Below, one piece after another: positions 1 through 8,319 of a DNA stretch of 22,099 bases. The DNA is from Armatimonadota bacterium (lineage in GTDB: Bacteria; Armatimonadota; Armatimonadia; Armatimonadales; Armatimonadaceae): contig JAURHZ010000007.1 of the NCBI GenBank assembly GCA_030833025.1, forward strand, positions 1-22,099, written 5' to 3'. Under the pieces are notes generated by a model that saw only the letters and a list, made by a program, of their open reading frames with translations, was not told where the DNA came from and did no database searches. The first letter of the stretch is position 1. Each line of letters starts with the position of its first letter. Both the position numbers and the translations under genes were made by a program.

Positions 1-71
1 CGGATGCCACGGAAGCAAAGCCTGCGCCACGTAAGCGTGCAAAGAAGGCCGATGCTGAAGCAGAGGGCTAG
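1..71 (+). CDS. tig: C-terminal tail of upstream gene, probably trigger factor (partial)
   Basis: The window opens inside a reading frame that starts at base 3 and closes with TAG at 69-71, giving 22 residues. The tail is low complexity and charged, rich in Ala, Lys and Glu, and ends in DAEAEG. No domain can be seen. Trigger factor (ribosome-bound chaperone and prolyl isomerase) often carries such a charged tail and very commonly lies just upstream of clpP-clpX, which is the arrangement here. The identity therefore rests on gene order, not on a motif. The stop lies 33 bases before the clpP start, so the genes are probably co-transcribed. Confidence 0.45.
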   Translation, partial: DATEAKPAPRKRAKKADAEAEG

Positions 72-104
72 TTAGACCCCTAGGAACGATGGAGAAATAA
101 TGCG

Positions 105-683
105 ATGCCGATAATCCCAAGTGTTGTTGAACAATCTGCCCGTGGTGAACGGTTCTTTGACATCTACTCAAGATTACTCCGGGATCGCATTATTTTTCTG
201 GGTGATGCAATCGACGATACTGTCGCCAATATCGTCATTGCCCAGCTTCTTTTCCTTGAACGTGAAGACCGTAACCGCGATATTGAGCTGTACATCAACT
301 CTCCAGGCGGTTCAGTGAGCGCTGGTCTTGCCATCTTCGACACGATGAACCTAGTTCAGTGCGATGTGGCCACTATCTGTGTTGGACAGGCTGCATCTAT
401 GGGTGCAATCCTTCTCACAGGTGGTGCTAAAGGAAAGCGCTATGCACTTCCACACTCCCGAATCATGATTCACCAAGTCAGCGGTGGGACCCAAGGAACT
501 GCATCTGATATTGGCATTCAATACAAGGAAATGTTGAAGTATCAAGACCTTTTGGCAGGCATCTTGCAACGTCAATCAGGGCAAGAGCTTGATCGAATCG
601 TAAAAGACATGGATCGTGATTACTTCATGTCGGCGGAAGAAGCAACCGCTTACGGTTTGGTAGACCAGGTGCTAGTACGTTGA
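105..683 (+). CDS. clpP: ATP-dependent Clp protease proteolytic subunit ClpP
   Basis: Serine peptidase of family S14. It forms the two-ring chamber that degrades substrates unfolded by ClpX or ClpA/C in the cytoplasm. The 192-residue length is typical. The catalytic triad is visible: Ser98 in QAASMG, His123 in RIMIHQ, and Asp172 in DRDYFM. INSPGGSV near residues 64-71 is the conserved oxyanion-hole region. The start at 105 is preceded by GGAG about ten bases upstream; an ATG at 100 is out of frame. The gene lies between the probable trigger factor gene and clpX on the same strand, the classic protein quality-control cluster. Identification is by direct motif recognition and is secure. Confidence 0.97.
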   Translation: MPIIPSVVEQSARGERFFDIYSRLLRDRIIFLGDAIDDTVANIVIAQLLFLEREDRNRDIELYINSPGGSVSAGLAIFDTMNLVQCDVATICVGQAASMGAILLTGGAKGKRYALPHSRIMIHQVSGGTQGTASDIGIQYKEMLKYQDLLAGILQRQSGQELDRIVKDMDRDYFMSAEEATAYGLVDQVLVR

Positions 684-731
684 TGTGATGTGGCCTATCT
701 GGGCAACGTCGCTCAGGAAATAGGTTGTTTC

Positions 732-1985
732 ATGGCACAGCGGAAAGATTGGGAATCGAATGACGATCGGTGTGTTTTATGTGGAAAACACCGGGATGTC
801 GTACGAAAGCTTGTACTAGGGATTTACGGTGGTATCTGTACCGACTGTGTAACTCTCTGTCTTGAAATTCTCAAATCGGATTCAAAAACGGTTGAACCCC
901 TTGTCTCGTCCAAGACACTGAAGCCGAAAGAGCTTCATGCAGTTCTTGACCAATATGTAATCGGACAGGATGCCGCTAAGCGCGCATTGTCTATTGCCGT
1001 TTACAATCACTACAAGCGCATCGATGCTCCGGCATCAGATGTGGAAATTCAGAAGTCAAACATCCTTCTCATGGGCCCGAGTGGCTCGGGAAAGACCCTT
1101 CTGGCCCAGACGCTTGCTCGTACGCTTGGCGTTCCCTTTGCAATCGCAGATGCAACTGCTCTAACAGAAGCCGGCTATGTTGGCGAAGATGTAGAGAATA
1201 TTCTCCTACGGCTAATCTCAGCAGCAGAGGCAATGGCATCATCACAAGACGAAGCAATCGCACTTGCTGAAAACGGAATCATATTCATTGATGAAATCGA
1301 TAAGATTTGCCGCAAACAAGATGGCCCAAGCATCACTCGAGATGTGAGTGGGGAAGGGGTTCAGCAGGCTCTTCTAAAGATCCTAGAAGGCACTGTTGCG
1401 AATGTTCCACCTCAAGGTGGACGCAAGCATCCCCAACAGGAATATCTTCAAATCGACACCAAAAACATTTTGTTTATGTGTGGTGGTGCATTTGATGGTC
1501 TCCAGGATGCTATCAATAAGCGACGAAATGTTCAGGGTATGGGTTTTCTCGCATCGACAGTGGAAGCCCCGCAAAATGTTCCGACTACCGAACTCGAGCC
1601 CGAAGACTTTGTTCGCTTTGGTTTGATTCCTGAGTTTGTTGGTCGACTACCGGTAATGTGCGCACTGGATGCCTTAGATGAGTCAAGTATGGTTCGTGTA
1701 TTACAAGAGCCAAAGAATGCCCTGATGCGTCAGTATGCACGTCTACTAGAGCTTGATGGTGTGAAGCTAACGGTAACGGAAGAAGCCAAGCTGGATATTG
1801 CACGAAAGGCAATAACGCTAGGGACAGGCGCCCGTGGTCTACGAACGATTATGGAGCGCTTGCTTGGTCCGTGTATGTACGATCTTCCAAGCCAAACCGA
1901 AGTCAGCGAAGTAGTTGTCACATCCGGGTATGTTCTTGGAACTAGCGAACTTGAATACCTCTATAAGAACCAACAAGCAGCGTAA
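732..1985 (+). CDS. clpX: ATP-dependent Clp protease ATP-binding subunit ClpX
   Basis: AAA+ unfoldase that recognises tagged proteins and threads them into ClpP. Numbered from the ATG at 732 (417 residues), it has an N-terminal zinc-binding domain with Cys14, Cys17, Cys36 and Cys39, Walker A GPSGSGKT at 115-122, pore loop GYVG at 148-151, Walker B IIFIDE at 183-188, and the arginine-rich IPEFVGRLPV segment of the second half. The ClpP-docking loop, usually IGF, reads MGF here within QGMGFLAS. The frame is open back to a GTG at 690, but family members normally begin just before the zinc finger, so I prefer 732. The gene follows clpP by about 50 bases and is followed by a strong terminator. Confidence 0.96.
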   Translation: MAQRKDWESNDDRCVLCGKHRDVVRKLVLGIYGGICTDCVTLCLEILKSDSKTVEPLVSSKTLKPKELHAVLDQYVIGQDAAKRALSIAVYNHYKRIDAPASDVEIQKSNILLMGPSGSGKTLLAQTLARTLGVPFAIADATALTEAGYVGEDVENILLRLISAAEAMASSQDEAIALAENGIIFIDEIDKICRKQDGPSITRDVSGEGVQQALLKILEGTVANVPPQGGRKHPQQEYLQIDTKNILFMCGGAFDGLQDAINKRRNVQGMGFLASTVEAPQNVPTTELEPEDFVRFGLIPEFVGRLPVMCALDALDESSMVRVLQEPKNALMRQYARLLELDGVKLTVTEEAKLDIARKAITLGTGARGLRTIMERLLGPCMYDLPSQTEVSEVVVTSGYVLGTSELEYLYKNQQAA

Positions 1986-2014
1986 TCACTGAGCTGTAGG
2001 TTCTATCCACTTAG

Positions 2015-2060
2015 ACCCTTTGGAGGGCACGTTAGCGATAACATGCCCCCAAAGGGTTTT
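2015..2060 (+). terminator. Rho-independent terminator of the clpP-clpX operon
   Basis: Long hairpin starting 30 bases after the clpX stop. Bases 2015-2023 (ACCCTTTGG) pair with 2049-2057, then after a one-base bulge GGGCA pairs with TGCCC, and GTTA with TAAC around a GCGA loop. A TTTT tract follows at 2057-2060, then GCTTT. Bases 2066-2165, between this and the opposing terminator, hold nothing I can identify. Confidence 0.88.
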
Positions 2061-2165
2061 GCTTTACCATAAAGCCGTACGTCAGAACGGGCATCCCATT
2101 TATTACAGTATGCATCCTCGACTGATTTTCCCGTTGCCCCTGATTATTACTTCTTTGGTTATAGC

Positions 2166-2221
2166 AAAAAAAATCCTCAATCAATGCTGACTACGCTGAG
2201 TAGTTCAATCTGATTGAGGAT
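2166..2221 (-). terminator. Rho-independent terminator of the PDH operon (minus strand)
   Basis: Bases 2173-2183 (ATCCTCAATCA) pair with 2211-2221 (TGATTGAGGAT), an 11-bp perfect stem. Inside it GACTAC can pair with GTAGTT. Eight A residues at 2166-2173 on the + strand read as a U-run at the 3' end of a minus-strand transcript. It lies about 20 bases past the stop of the 123-residue gene, which marks that gene as the last of the operon. Confidence 0.85.
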
Positions 2222-2241
2222 TACTATAAGTGAATGTGCCT

Positions 2242-2613
2242 CTAGTGGGCCATCAAACGCCTACGTTCTCGCATCTTCTGGACAGGTTTCTGATCTGCAC
2301 ATTGGATATCTACACGGACAGCAGTACCATCAAGATGGTACGCAATGTACGGTACATATTCGAACTCCAGATAGTCTGCCCATGCTTCGCCCGTACTCGA
2401 TGCTTGTATCTGAGGCGTTTCCACCAAATGAACTCCGGCCGCTCTGTTTCCCACTGGGTACAGATACACCTTTGGCCCCAGTCCTGTTGACCATTCAACG
2501 ATCACACGATTGCTAGTTGATGATGCCGTTAAAAAAGTCTCCCATGAACGGACACGCCATCTCAATGCGTTGCCATCAATTGGTGGTAAGGAAACGGATG
2601 CATGGCTGCTCAT
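2242..2613 (-). CDS. Uncharacterised 123-residue protein coupled to PDH E2
   Basis: I do not recognise this protein. Its ATG at 2613 overlaps the E2 stop codon by one base (TGATG), so translation is probably coupled to E2. The minus-strand terminator lies directly downstream. Both facts argue for a real gene and the last one of the PDH operon. There is no signal peptide or membrane segment. The middle holds alternating hydrophobic and aromatic stretches (KVYLYPVGN, YLEFEYVPYIAYHLDG) suggesting a small beta-rich fold. The C-terminus is strongly basic (KMRERRRLMAH). It has no lipoyl motif and no nucleotide-binding motif. A role linked to the dehydrogenase complex is inferred from position only. 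Confidence 0.75.
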   Translation of the reverse strand: MSSHASVSLPPIDGNALRWRVRSWETFLTASSTSNRVIVEWSTGLGPKVYLYPVGNRAAGVHLVETPQIQASSTGEAWADYLEFEYVPYIAYHLDGTAVRVDIQCADQKPVQKMRERRRLMAH

Positions 2614-3947
2614 CAGGCCAATAACTCCACAGGGTTTTCCATCACGCGCTTGAATGCACCGAGGAACATCGCTGCATCACTGCCATCAACAACACGGTGA
2701 TCAGCTGACAGTGTTACCTTCATCCGCCGTCGTGCTACGATGGCTCCATCCACGACCGCAGGAACTGTTCTTGTCCCTGAAACGGCAAGGATAGCACCTT
2801 CGCCAGGATTGATAATCGCAGCAAAGTTTTCAACATCTGCAATCGCGCCCATGTTGGAGATCGTAAAGGTTCCACCTTGATACTCGCTAGGAGCAAGTTT
2901 TCCAGATCGAGCCTTTTCTGCGAGCTGCTTTACAGCACGCGAGATATTTCGGACTGAAAGGGCATCAGCATTCTTCACGACAGGGACAATCAGGCCATCT
3001 GGTAATGACACGGCAACACCAATGTGTGCAGACTTTGAGATTATCCGTTGGTTGTTGTCAAACTTACTGTTGACAACTGGAACTTCAATCAACGCACAGG
3101 CGCTAGCTTTGACAATCAGGTCATTAACCGAAACCTTAGGAATCGCTCCACCCGCATTACTGTTCAGCTGCTCACGAACGGAAAGCAATGCTTCCATGTC
3201 AACTTCAACAGTAACGTAGATATGTGGAACCTGCTGTTTTGATTCTGTCAGGCGCTTTGCAATCGTACGACGCATTGCATTGTATTCCTGCACCTCAACA
3301 GCATTGACCGGAGTGGCGGTGCTGCTTGGTGTTGAACCACCTGCAATAGCTGCCTGTACATCCGCAGCCTTGATTGGCCCAGCTGCCTGAATGGAGCTCA
3401 GGCTTACTTGGTTGGCGGCTGCAATAGCACGAGCAAGTGGACTTGCTTTGATATGTGCGGTATCCGTTACAGTTTCAATGTAGACTGGCTCTCCAGAAAC
3501 GCTGGCAGTTCCACCAAGTCCCTCAGGGAGTGCGCACGCTAACGAGTCACCAAATGGTTTCCAAGTGCCATCTGACGCCATCGCTGTCACAACTGCACTT
3601 TGAGTCGGAGCCGGGGCTGGATCCGTTGCAGGCGTTGGTGTGGCCACAGCGGGAACCGGTGCAGCCGCTGCCGGCGTAGCCTCAGCAGTCGGAATCGTCT
3701 TGTCGATATTCGAGCCATCACCGATACGTGCAATGGAGCGTCCAACGGGAACAGAAACTCCCGCTGCAAAGCCAATCCATTCGAGAACACCGGCTGTCTC
3801 GGCACCAACTTCTACATTTGTCTTGTCCGTTTCGACTTCAAAAACCGGATCATCTGCCTTCACGGCATCCCCGACATTTTTCAGCCAACGTACAATCTTG
3901 CCTTCTTCCATCGCATCGCCGAGCTTCGGCATAATGACATCTGCCAT
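2613..3947 (-). CDS. pdhC: Dihydrolipoamide acetyltransferase, E2 of pyruvate dehydrogenase complex
   Basis: Core E2 of a 2-oxo acid dehydrogenase complex, transferring the acetyl group from the lipoyl arm to CoA. Three parts are visible in 444 residues. A single N-terminal lipoyl domain (1-78) carries the lipoylated Lys42 in ETDKTN. An Ala/Pro-rich linker (about 85-115) leads to a peripheral subunit-binding domain (about 165-200, ASPLARAIA). The catalytic domain (about 218-444) has His417 and Asp421 in the DHRVVDG motif. The start lies four bases after the E1 beta stop, with a GGAAGG ribosome site inside the end of that gene. A branched-chain or acetoin complex is possible from sequence alone; the E1 subunits favour pyruvate or acetoin. 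Confidence 0.93.
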   Translation of the reverse strand: MADVIMPKLGDAMEEGKIVRWLKNVGDAVKADDPVFEVETDKTNVEVGAETAGVLEWIGFAAGVSVPVGRSIARIGDGSNIDKTIPTAEATPAAAAPVPAVATPTPATDPAPAPTQSAVVTAMASDGTWKPFGDSLACALPEGLGGTASVSGEPVYIETVTDTAHIKASPLARAIAAANQVSLSSIQAAGPIKAADVQAAIAGGSTPSSTATPVNAVEVQEYNAMRRTIAKRLTESKQQVPHIYVTVEVDMEALLSVREQLNSNAGGAIPKVSVNDLIVKASACALIEVPVVNSKFDNNQRIISKSAHIGVAVSLPDGLIVPVVKNADALSVRNISRAVKQLAEKARSGKLAPSEYQGGTFTISNMGAIADVENFAAIINPGEGAILAVSGTRTVPAVVDGAIVARRRMKVTLSADHRVVDGSDAAMFLGAFKRVMENPVELLA

Positions 3948-3951
3948 GGGG

Positions 3952-4965
3952 TTACCTTCCTAAAGTCCGCTTTGCAGCGATTACGATGTCATGTTCGCTT
4001 GGGAACGAAATGTTTTCCAAGTTACGGGCATATGGCATTGGAACAAACGCGCCAGTAACGCGCTGAACAGGGGCATCCAGATCGTGGAAAGCACGTTCAG
4101 CAATCTGCGCGCTGATTTCAGCTGCACAGCCGTACAGACCCCATTGTTCTTGAACAACGACTGCACGGTGGGTTTTCTTGATGGATGCAATCGGTGTTGC
4201 CATATCGAGTGGCAATAACGTTCGCAAGTCAACAACTTCAGCTGAAATGCCTTCCTGTGCAAGGATATTTGCAGCCTTCAAGCACTGAATGGTCATCGTC
4301 GAATAACCAATCAACGTCACGTCCGTACCGACCCTAAGCACATTCGCTTGACCGAACGGAACGGTGAAGTCAGGATCATCCGGGACTTCGCTTAATCCAG
4401 GAAGGATAGCATCCAGGACATCCGGTTTTTCGAAGTAAAGACGGAGCGCTTCCATAACGATGACAGGATTGTCATCACGCATCGCTGTCTTGAGGAGGCC
4501 CTTCATGTCTGCTGGTGTCGCTGGAACAACAACCTTGAGTCCAGGGACATGTGCAAACAGAACTTCAAGGCTTTGTGAGTGCTGCGCACTCAGCTGGCGT
4601 CCAACACCGGATGGGCCACGAATGACCATCGGTACTTTGAACTGCCCGCCAAACATGTAGCGAATCTTTGCGGCATGGTTGATGACTTGGTCGTATGCGA
4701 CCATCGCAAAGTCCATACGCATCATTTCGCAGACTGGTCGCAACCCAGCCATTGCTGAGCCAATGCCTAGTCCGAGAATACCAACTTCTGAAATAGGGGT
4801 ATCGACCACACGCATCGGGCCGAATTCCTTGAGGAATCCGCTTGTGACACCTAACGTACCGAGGTACTGTCCAACTTCTTCGCCCGCGATAAAAACTCGG
4901 TCATCTGCGAGCATTTCTTCACGAAGGGCGGATGAAATAGCATCCGCGTAGCGCAATCTAGCCAT
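3952..4965 (-). CDS. pdhB: Pyruvate dehydrogenase E1 component, beta subunit
   Basis: Beta subunit of the heterotetrameric, thiamine diphosphate-dependent E1. At 337 residues it has the usual length. The conserved Glu60 in TPISEVG, expected to activate the cofactor, is present, as is the AQHSQSLE segment around His129 that shapes the active site. The C-terminal transketolase-like domain (about 210-330) contains VVDLRTLLPLD. The ATG overlaps the E1 alpha stop by one base (TAATG), which implies coupled synthesis of the two subunits. The acetoin dehydrogenase beta subunit is a close relative and cannot be wholly excluded without a search. Confidence 0.93.
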   Translation of the reverse strand: MARLRYADAISSALREEMLADDRVFIAGEEVGQYLGTLGVTSGFLKEFGPMRVVDTPISEVGILGLGIGSAMAGLRPVCEMMRMDFAMVAYDQVINHAAKIRYMFGGQFKVPMVIRGPSGVGRQLSAQHSQSLEVLFAHVPGLKVVVPATPADMKGLLKTAMRDDNPVIVMEALRLYFEKPDVLDAILPGLSEVPDDPDFTVPFGQANVLRVGTDVTLIGYSTMTIQCLKAANILAQEGISAEVVDLRTLLPLDMATPIASIKKTHRAVVVQEQWGLYGCAAEISAQIAERAFHDLDAPVQRVTGAFVPMPYARNLENISFPSEHDIVIAAKRTLGR

Positions 4966-5966
4966 TATGCGTACACATCCTTAATAAGCTCACTTGGATC
5001 TGGATAGGGAGATTCATCCGAGAATTTCATCGCTGCTTCAGCTGATGCATATGCTCTGGCTTGAATATCTGCAATCATTTCGTTCGTCAACACGCCTGCA
5101 TCAATCAGCTTTGCCTGTGCAAACTTGATTGGGTCCTTCTCTTCCTTCGCACGTGCAACTTCGTCACGGGTGCGATACGTGGACTGTGTCACAGGGGTAT
5201 CTGCGGCGCCGTGGCCATGGTAGCGATAGGTCTTGAACTCCACAAAGACTGGATGCGGGTCTTCCTTCATCTCTTGGATAATCTGCGACATTTGCTCATG
5301 TACTTCGAAGATGTCCTGTCCATTGATGGTCACTGAGCGCATCGCGAACGAATCAACCCGGCTTCGCAGGTTCTGATTAGCATGACTACGCTCGATGGAT
5401 GTTCCCATAGCGTAACCATTGTTCTCTAGCGCAAAAATCACAGGCACTTTGTAGAGCTGAGCCATGTTCAGGGTTTCGTGGAACGCTCCCTGATTCATTG
5501 AGCCATCACCAAAGAAACATGCACATACGTTCTTTTGGTTACGGTACTTGAGTGCCCATCCTAGGCCAAGTGCAATGGGGACATTACCACCAACGATGCC
5601 GTAGCCTCCGTAGAAACCACGTGCAGCATCGCAGATGTGCATGCTCCCGCCCTTGCCTTTAGAACACCCGGTAGCTTTTCCGCAGATCTCAGCCATCACC
5701 TCACCAGGATCGGAACCCGCAGCAAGCGCGTAGCCATGATCTCGGTAGTGTCCGATGAAGCAGTCGCCTGCTGACAAGTCCATCCCACCAATCAAACCTA
5801 CTGCGATAGCCTCTTCACCAGAATACAAGTGCATGTATCCACCCATTCCGTGGGCAGCAGCATTGTTCCACTCTTTTCCGATGAGCTCTTCAAATTCGCG
5901 GATGTAAACCATCTGCTCGTAGAAGCGGACATATTTCGTTAAATCTAGCGTAGGCTTCTTGGCCAT
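4965..5966 (-). CDS. pdhA: Pyruvate dehydrogenase E1 component, alpha subunit
   Basis: Alpha subunit of thiamine diphosphate-dependent E1, which decarboxylates pyruvate and acetylates the lipoyl group of E2. The ATG at 5966 gives 333 residues and has a good GGAGAG ribosome site five bases upstream, so I prefer it to the open frame extending to 6020. The cofactor motif begins GDG at 153-155 and ends NN at 182-183. HYRDHGYAL at 73-81 and the YRYHGHGAAD loop are typical of the family. It is the first gene of the operon, with a TATAAT box about 60 bases upstream. No E3 (dihydrolipoamide dehydrogenase) lies nearby, so that enzyme must be encoded elsewhere. Confidence 0.94.
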   Translation of the reverse strand: MAKKPTLDLTKYVRFYEQMVYIREFEELIGKEWNNAAAHGMGGYMHLYSGEEAIAVGLIGGMDLSAGDCFIGHYRDHGYALAAGSDPGEVMAEICGKATGCSKGKGGSMHICDAARGFYGGYGIVGGNVPIALGLGWALKYRNQKNVCACFFGDGSMNQGAFHETLNMAQLYKVPVIFALENNGYAMGTSIERSHANQNLRSRVDSFAMRSVTINGQDIFEVHEQMSQIIQEMKEDPHPVFVEFKTYRYHGHGAADTPVTQSTYRTRDEVARAKEEKDPIKFAQAKLIDAGVLTNEMIADIQARAYASAEAAMKFSDESPYPDPSELIKDVYA

Positions 5967-5985
5967 CTGAACTCTCCGTTTCAAA

Positions 5986-6015
5986 CCCGTCCAACTTACG
6001 GGCTGTCCCCGACAG
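5986..6015 (-). other. Two small hairpins in the pdhA 5' leader
   Basis: Within the predicted leader, CTGTC and GACAG (6003-6015) form a 5-bp stem with a 3-base loop, and CCCGT with ACGGG (5986-6002) a 5-bp stem with a 7-base loop. They sit between the promoter and the ribosome site. No known riboswitch pattern is recognised. Confidence 0.4.
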
Positions 6016-6028
6016 GACAAACCGTGCG

Positions 6029-6034
6029 ATTATA
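6029..6034 (-). promoter_or_regulatory. Perfect -10 box of the PDH operon promoter
   Basis: The minus strand reads TATAAT here, a perfect sigma-70-type -10 element. No convincing -35 hexamer is found 16-18 bases upstream. Initiation near 6022 would give a leader of about 55 bases before the pdhA ATG at 5966. Confidence 0.6.
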
Positions 6035-6141
6035 CCTTTATCACTCCGTATTTTCCGTTATGTAGACACGGAGCTGTAGGGCAGATTTCATCATTCCTGT
6101 TAACTGCTTTTTGCCTAATAGATTCCAATGACAAAAAATCG

Positions 6142-6972
6142 TTACGACTCGGTGCTTACATCGGGGCCTTGGTCAGGTTTTGCCCCAGCTGAAGACATCA
6201 ACTTCTCTTTCAGTTTTTCTAAAATGCCTGCATCGGGGGAACTTAGCACCAACTGTGTACCCGATTCAAGGCTTTGGAGCACAGTATCGATTGCATCTAC
6301 ATTTTGCTCAACCGATATCCCTGCAATTGATCCGATAAGCATGCCTGGCTGAAGATTTTGTTTCCGAGCAACCCTGAGACCCGCACGGTAGGCACCGACG
6401 AGGTCTGTGACTTTAGCTTTTTGTTTTGGTGACTGGATCGGGACCCATGCTACGCGCTGGGAACCGAGACCGGTGCCAGGCGTCTCAACGACTTGACCAA
6501 CTTTTGCATCTTTGCTGGCTTCGAGAATCTGTCGTATGTCCTTCCCGAGCATTTGCTGTGCGGGACCAGACAAGCCTGTCCACTCAGAGATGCGAGTAAG
6601 GGTTGGGATGACCCACATTCCGATGCCCTTGACGGAAGCCAATGGCCCGATTTGCATTCGAATCGTGCACCCGTTCACGGTACCAGACCAAAAGTCTCGA
6701 CTGGCTTGTTGACGGTGTCCACTCGCAATGGACACTCCTGTCGCAACGGCAATCATCGATGCATTAATGACGATTGCGATCGGCATTAAGGGTTTGCCCT
6801 TCGCTGCCATGTACATCGTCAGATAGGAGCCGACTACACCGATAAGTCCGAGGACGATTCCTGCAAGTGTTAACTTTACTCCGGTGAGCCAGAATCGCTT
6901 TACGGCTTGCCCGAATGCAATGAACCCCAATAGCAAAACTACTGCATAAGCGCCAAAAAGTGTGTCGTTCAA
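6142..6972 (-). CDS. Membrane-anchored protein with possible macro-like domain
   Basis: The 276-residue protein starts with three hydrophobic helices (about 7-25, 33-55 and 62-82), followed by a soluble domain from about 90 to 250 and a polar tail. The soluble part contains VVETPGTGLGSQRVAWVPI, then LVGAYRAGLRVARKQNL and IGSIAG, then an acidic VEQNVDAID stretch. That order faintly resembles the second half of macro (ADP-ribose-binding) domains, but the canonical N-terminal loop is not clear, so this is tentative. The start is TTG, overlapping the glmM stop as TTGA, with GGGAG upstream. It is the last gene of the cdaA-ybbR-glmM operon. Its role in that operon is unknown. Confidence 0.8.
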   Translation of the reverse strand: MNDTLFGAYAVVLLLGFIAFGQAVKRFWLTGVKLTLAGIVLGLIGVVGSYLTMYMAAKGKPLMPIAIVINASMIAVATGVSIASGHRQQASRDFWSGTVNGCTIRMQIGPLASVKGIGMWVIPTLTRISEWTGLSGPAQQMLGKDIRQILEASKDAKVGQVVETPGTGLGSQRVAWVPIQSPKQKAKVTDLVGAYRAGLRVARKQNLQPGMLIGSIAGISVEQNVDAIDTVLQSLESGTQLVLSSPDAGILEKLKEKLMSSAGAKPDQGPDVSTES

Positions 6973-8309
6973 GATCCAAGGCTCCCTGCAGTGCGAATGG
7001 CATCTGCTACATAATCCACCCAGTAATCAACCTGCTCCTGTGACCTTGCCTCGACCATGACTCGTACTGTTGGTTCCGTTCCACTTGCGCGGACCAAAAT
7101 GCGACCATTGCCACTAAGAGCTTTTTCGGCTTCAGCGATAGTAGCACTAACAGCGCTTGATGATTCCCATGCATGTTTATCAGCAACACGCAAATTCAAG
7201 AGGCGTTGTGGATATGGGACAATTTCATCAATCCAATTTGCAACGGTCGTACCAGTACGCTTCAGAATCCTAAGGCATTGCAACGCTGCCAAAATGCCAT
7301 CGCCCGCTGGGGAAAGGTGATGAAGCAGAATGTGGCCACTTGGTTCACCGCCAATCGTCGCACCTGATTGTCGCATCAGTTCAGCAACGTTTCGGTCACC
7401 GACGGCCGAACGCAAGAGGCGGATGTCAGATTTTCGTAGACGGTCATCCAGCCCTAAATTGCTCATCACTGTGCCGACGACGGTTTCGACCGATTTGCCA
7501 TCATGAAATTTTGACAGCTCAGCATTCATCAAGATTTGGTGGTCGCCTGTAAGAATCCGTCCGCGATGGTCACAGAGAAGGACGCGGTCGGCATCTCCAT
7601 CAAAAGAGATTCCAAGGTCATATCCGAGTGACTGGACAGTCTCAACTAGGCTGTTTGTATGCGTTGACCCACAAGCCGCATTAATATTGTCACCATCCGG
7701 GGTCACACCGATACATTGAATATCGGCTCCAAGACGGTCAAACAGTGGGGGAGCGATCATTGAAGCCGCACCATTAGCGCAGTCTAGTACGATTCGGAGT
7801 CCATCAAGGCGGTCGCCTGACATCGATGCAATCAGTTCATCAACGTAATCCGACACGAGGCTGGATGAGTCAATCAGCCGGCCGATTTCGTGTCCGGAAA
7901 CCCGTGGCCGAGTTTGCCAGACAGCGCATTCATCTGCAATGATGGCTTCTAGAGCATCTGGAAGTTTGCAGCCATCCGATCCAAAGAACTTGATGCCGTT
8001 ATCTGGTGCGGGATTGTGCGAGGCCGAAATCACCACTCCGGCCGCTGCACCCGTGGAGCGGGTGAGAAAGCTGACACCAGGAGTTGAAATAACCCCAACC
8101 GTCCATACATCACGTCCCTGAGACATTGCACCGGCCGCGAAAGCACACTGCAGCAACCCGGCCGAACGCCTTGTATCCGTTCCGATGACGAAGTGATTCG
8201 CGGATGGTATTTGCCTTGCCGCTGCGGCACCCAAAGCCGTCGCTATTTCGACGGTTAGTTCGATGTTTGCAAGGCCACGGACCCCATCTGTCCCAAAGAG
8301 CGCTGCCAT
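6969..8309 (-). CDS. glmM: Phosphoglucosamine mutase GlmM
   Basis: Converts glucosamine-6-phosphate to glucosamine-1-phosphate on the route to UDP-GlcNAc for the cell wall. The 446 residues hold all four family signatures: the phosphoserine loop ISASHNP with Ser97, the metal-binding DGDADR at 237-242, sugar-binding GGEPSGH at 320-326, and the phosphate-binding RASGTEPTVRV at 407-417. The N-terminus (FGTDGVRG) is typical of GlmM rather than a general phosphomannomutase. It lies ten bases after ybbR and overlaps the next gene by four. In Firmicutes CdaA, YbbR/CdaR and GlmM interact physically and GlmM restrains c-di-AMP synthesis; the same operon here suggests the same arrangement. Confidence 0.96.
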   Translation of the reverse strand: MAALFGTDGVRGLANIELTVEIATALGAAAARQIPSANHFVIGTDTRRSAGLLQCAFAAGAMSQGRDVWTVGVISTPGVSFLTRSTGAAAGVVISASHNPAPDNGIKFFGSDGCKLPDALEAIIADECAVWQTRPRVSGHEIGRLIDSSSLVSDYVDELIASMSGDRLDGLRIVLDCANGAASMIAPPLFDRLGADIQCIGVTPDGDNINAACGSTHTNSLVETVQSLGYDLGISFDGDADRVLLCDHRGRILTGDHQILMNAELSKFHDGKSVETVVGTVMSNLGLDDRLRKSDIRLLRSAVGDRNVAELMRQSGATIGGEPSGHILLHHLSPAGDGILAALQCLRILKRTGTTVANWIDEIVPYPQRLLNLRVADKHAWESSSAVSATIAEAEKALSGNGRILVRASGTEPTVRVMVEARSQEQVDYWVDYVADAIRTAGSLGS

Positions 8310-8319
8310 TCGCTAGTTC

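Noticed and set aside
690..731. GTG start at 690 extending ClpX by 14 residues
   Set aside because: ClpX proteins begin just before the zinc finger; the ATG at 732 gives the usual N-terminus.
3600..4058. A 152-codon plus-strand frame opposite the E2/E1 beta genes
   Set aside because: It lies antisense to well-supported E2 and E1 beta coding sequence, and its Arg/Cys/Ser-rich composition is typical of a shadow frame.
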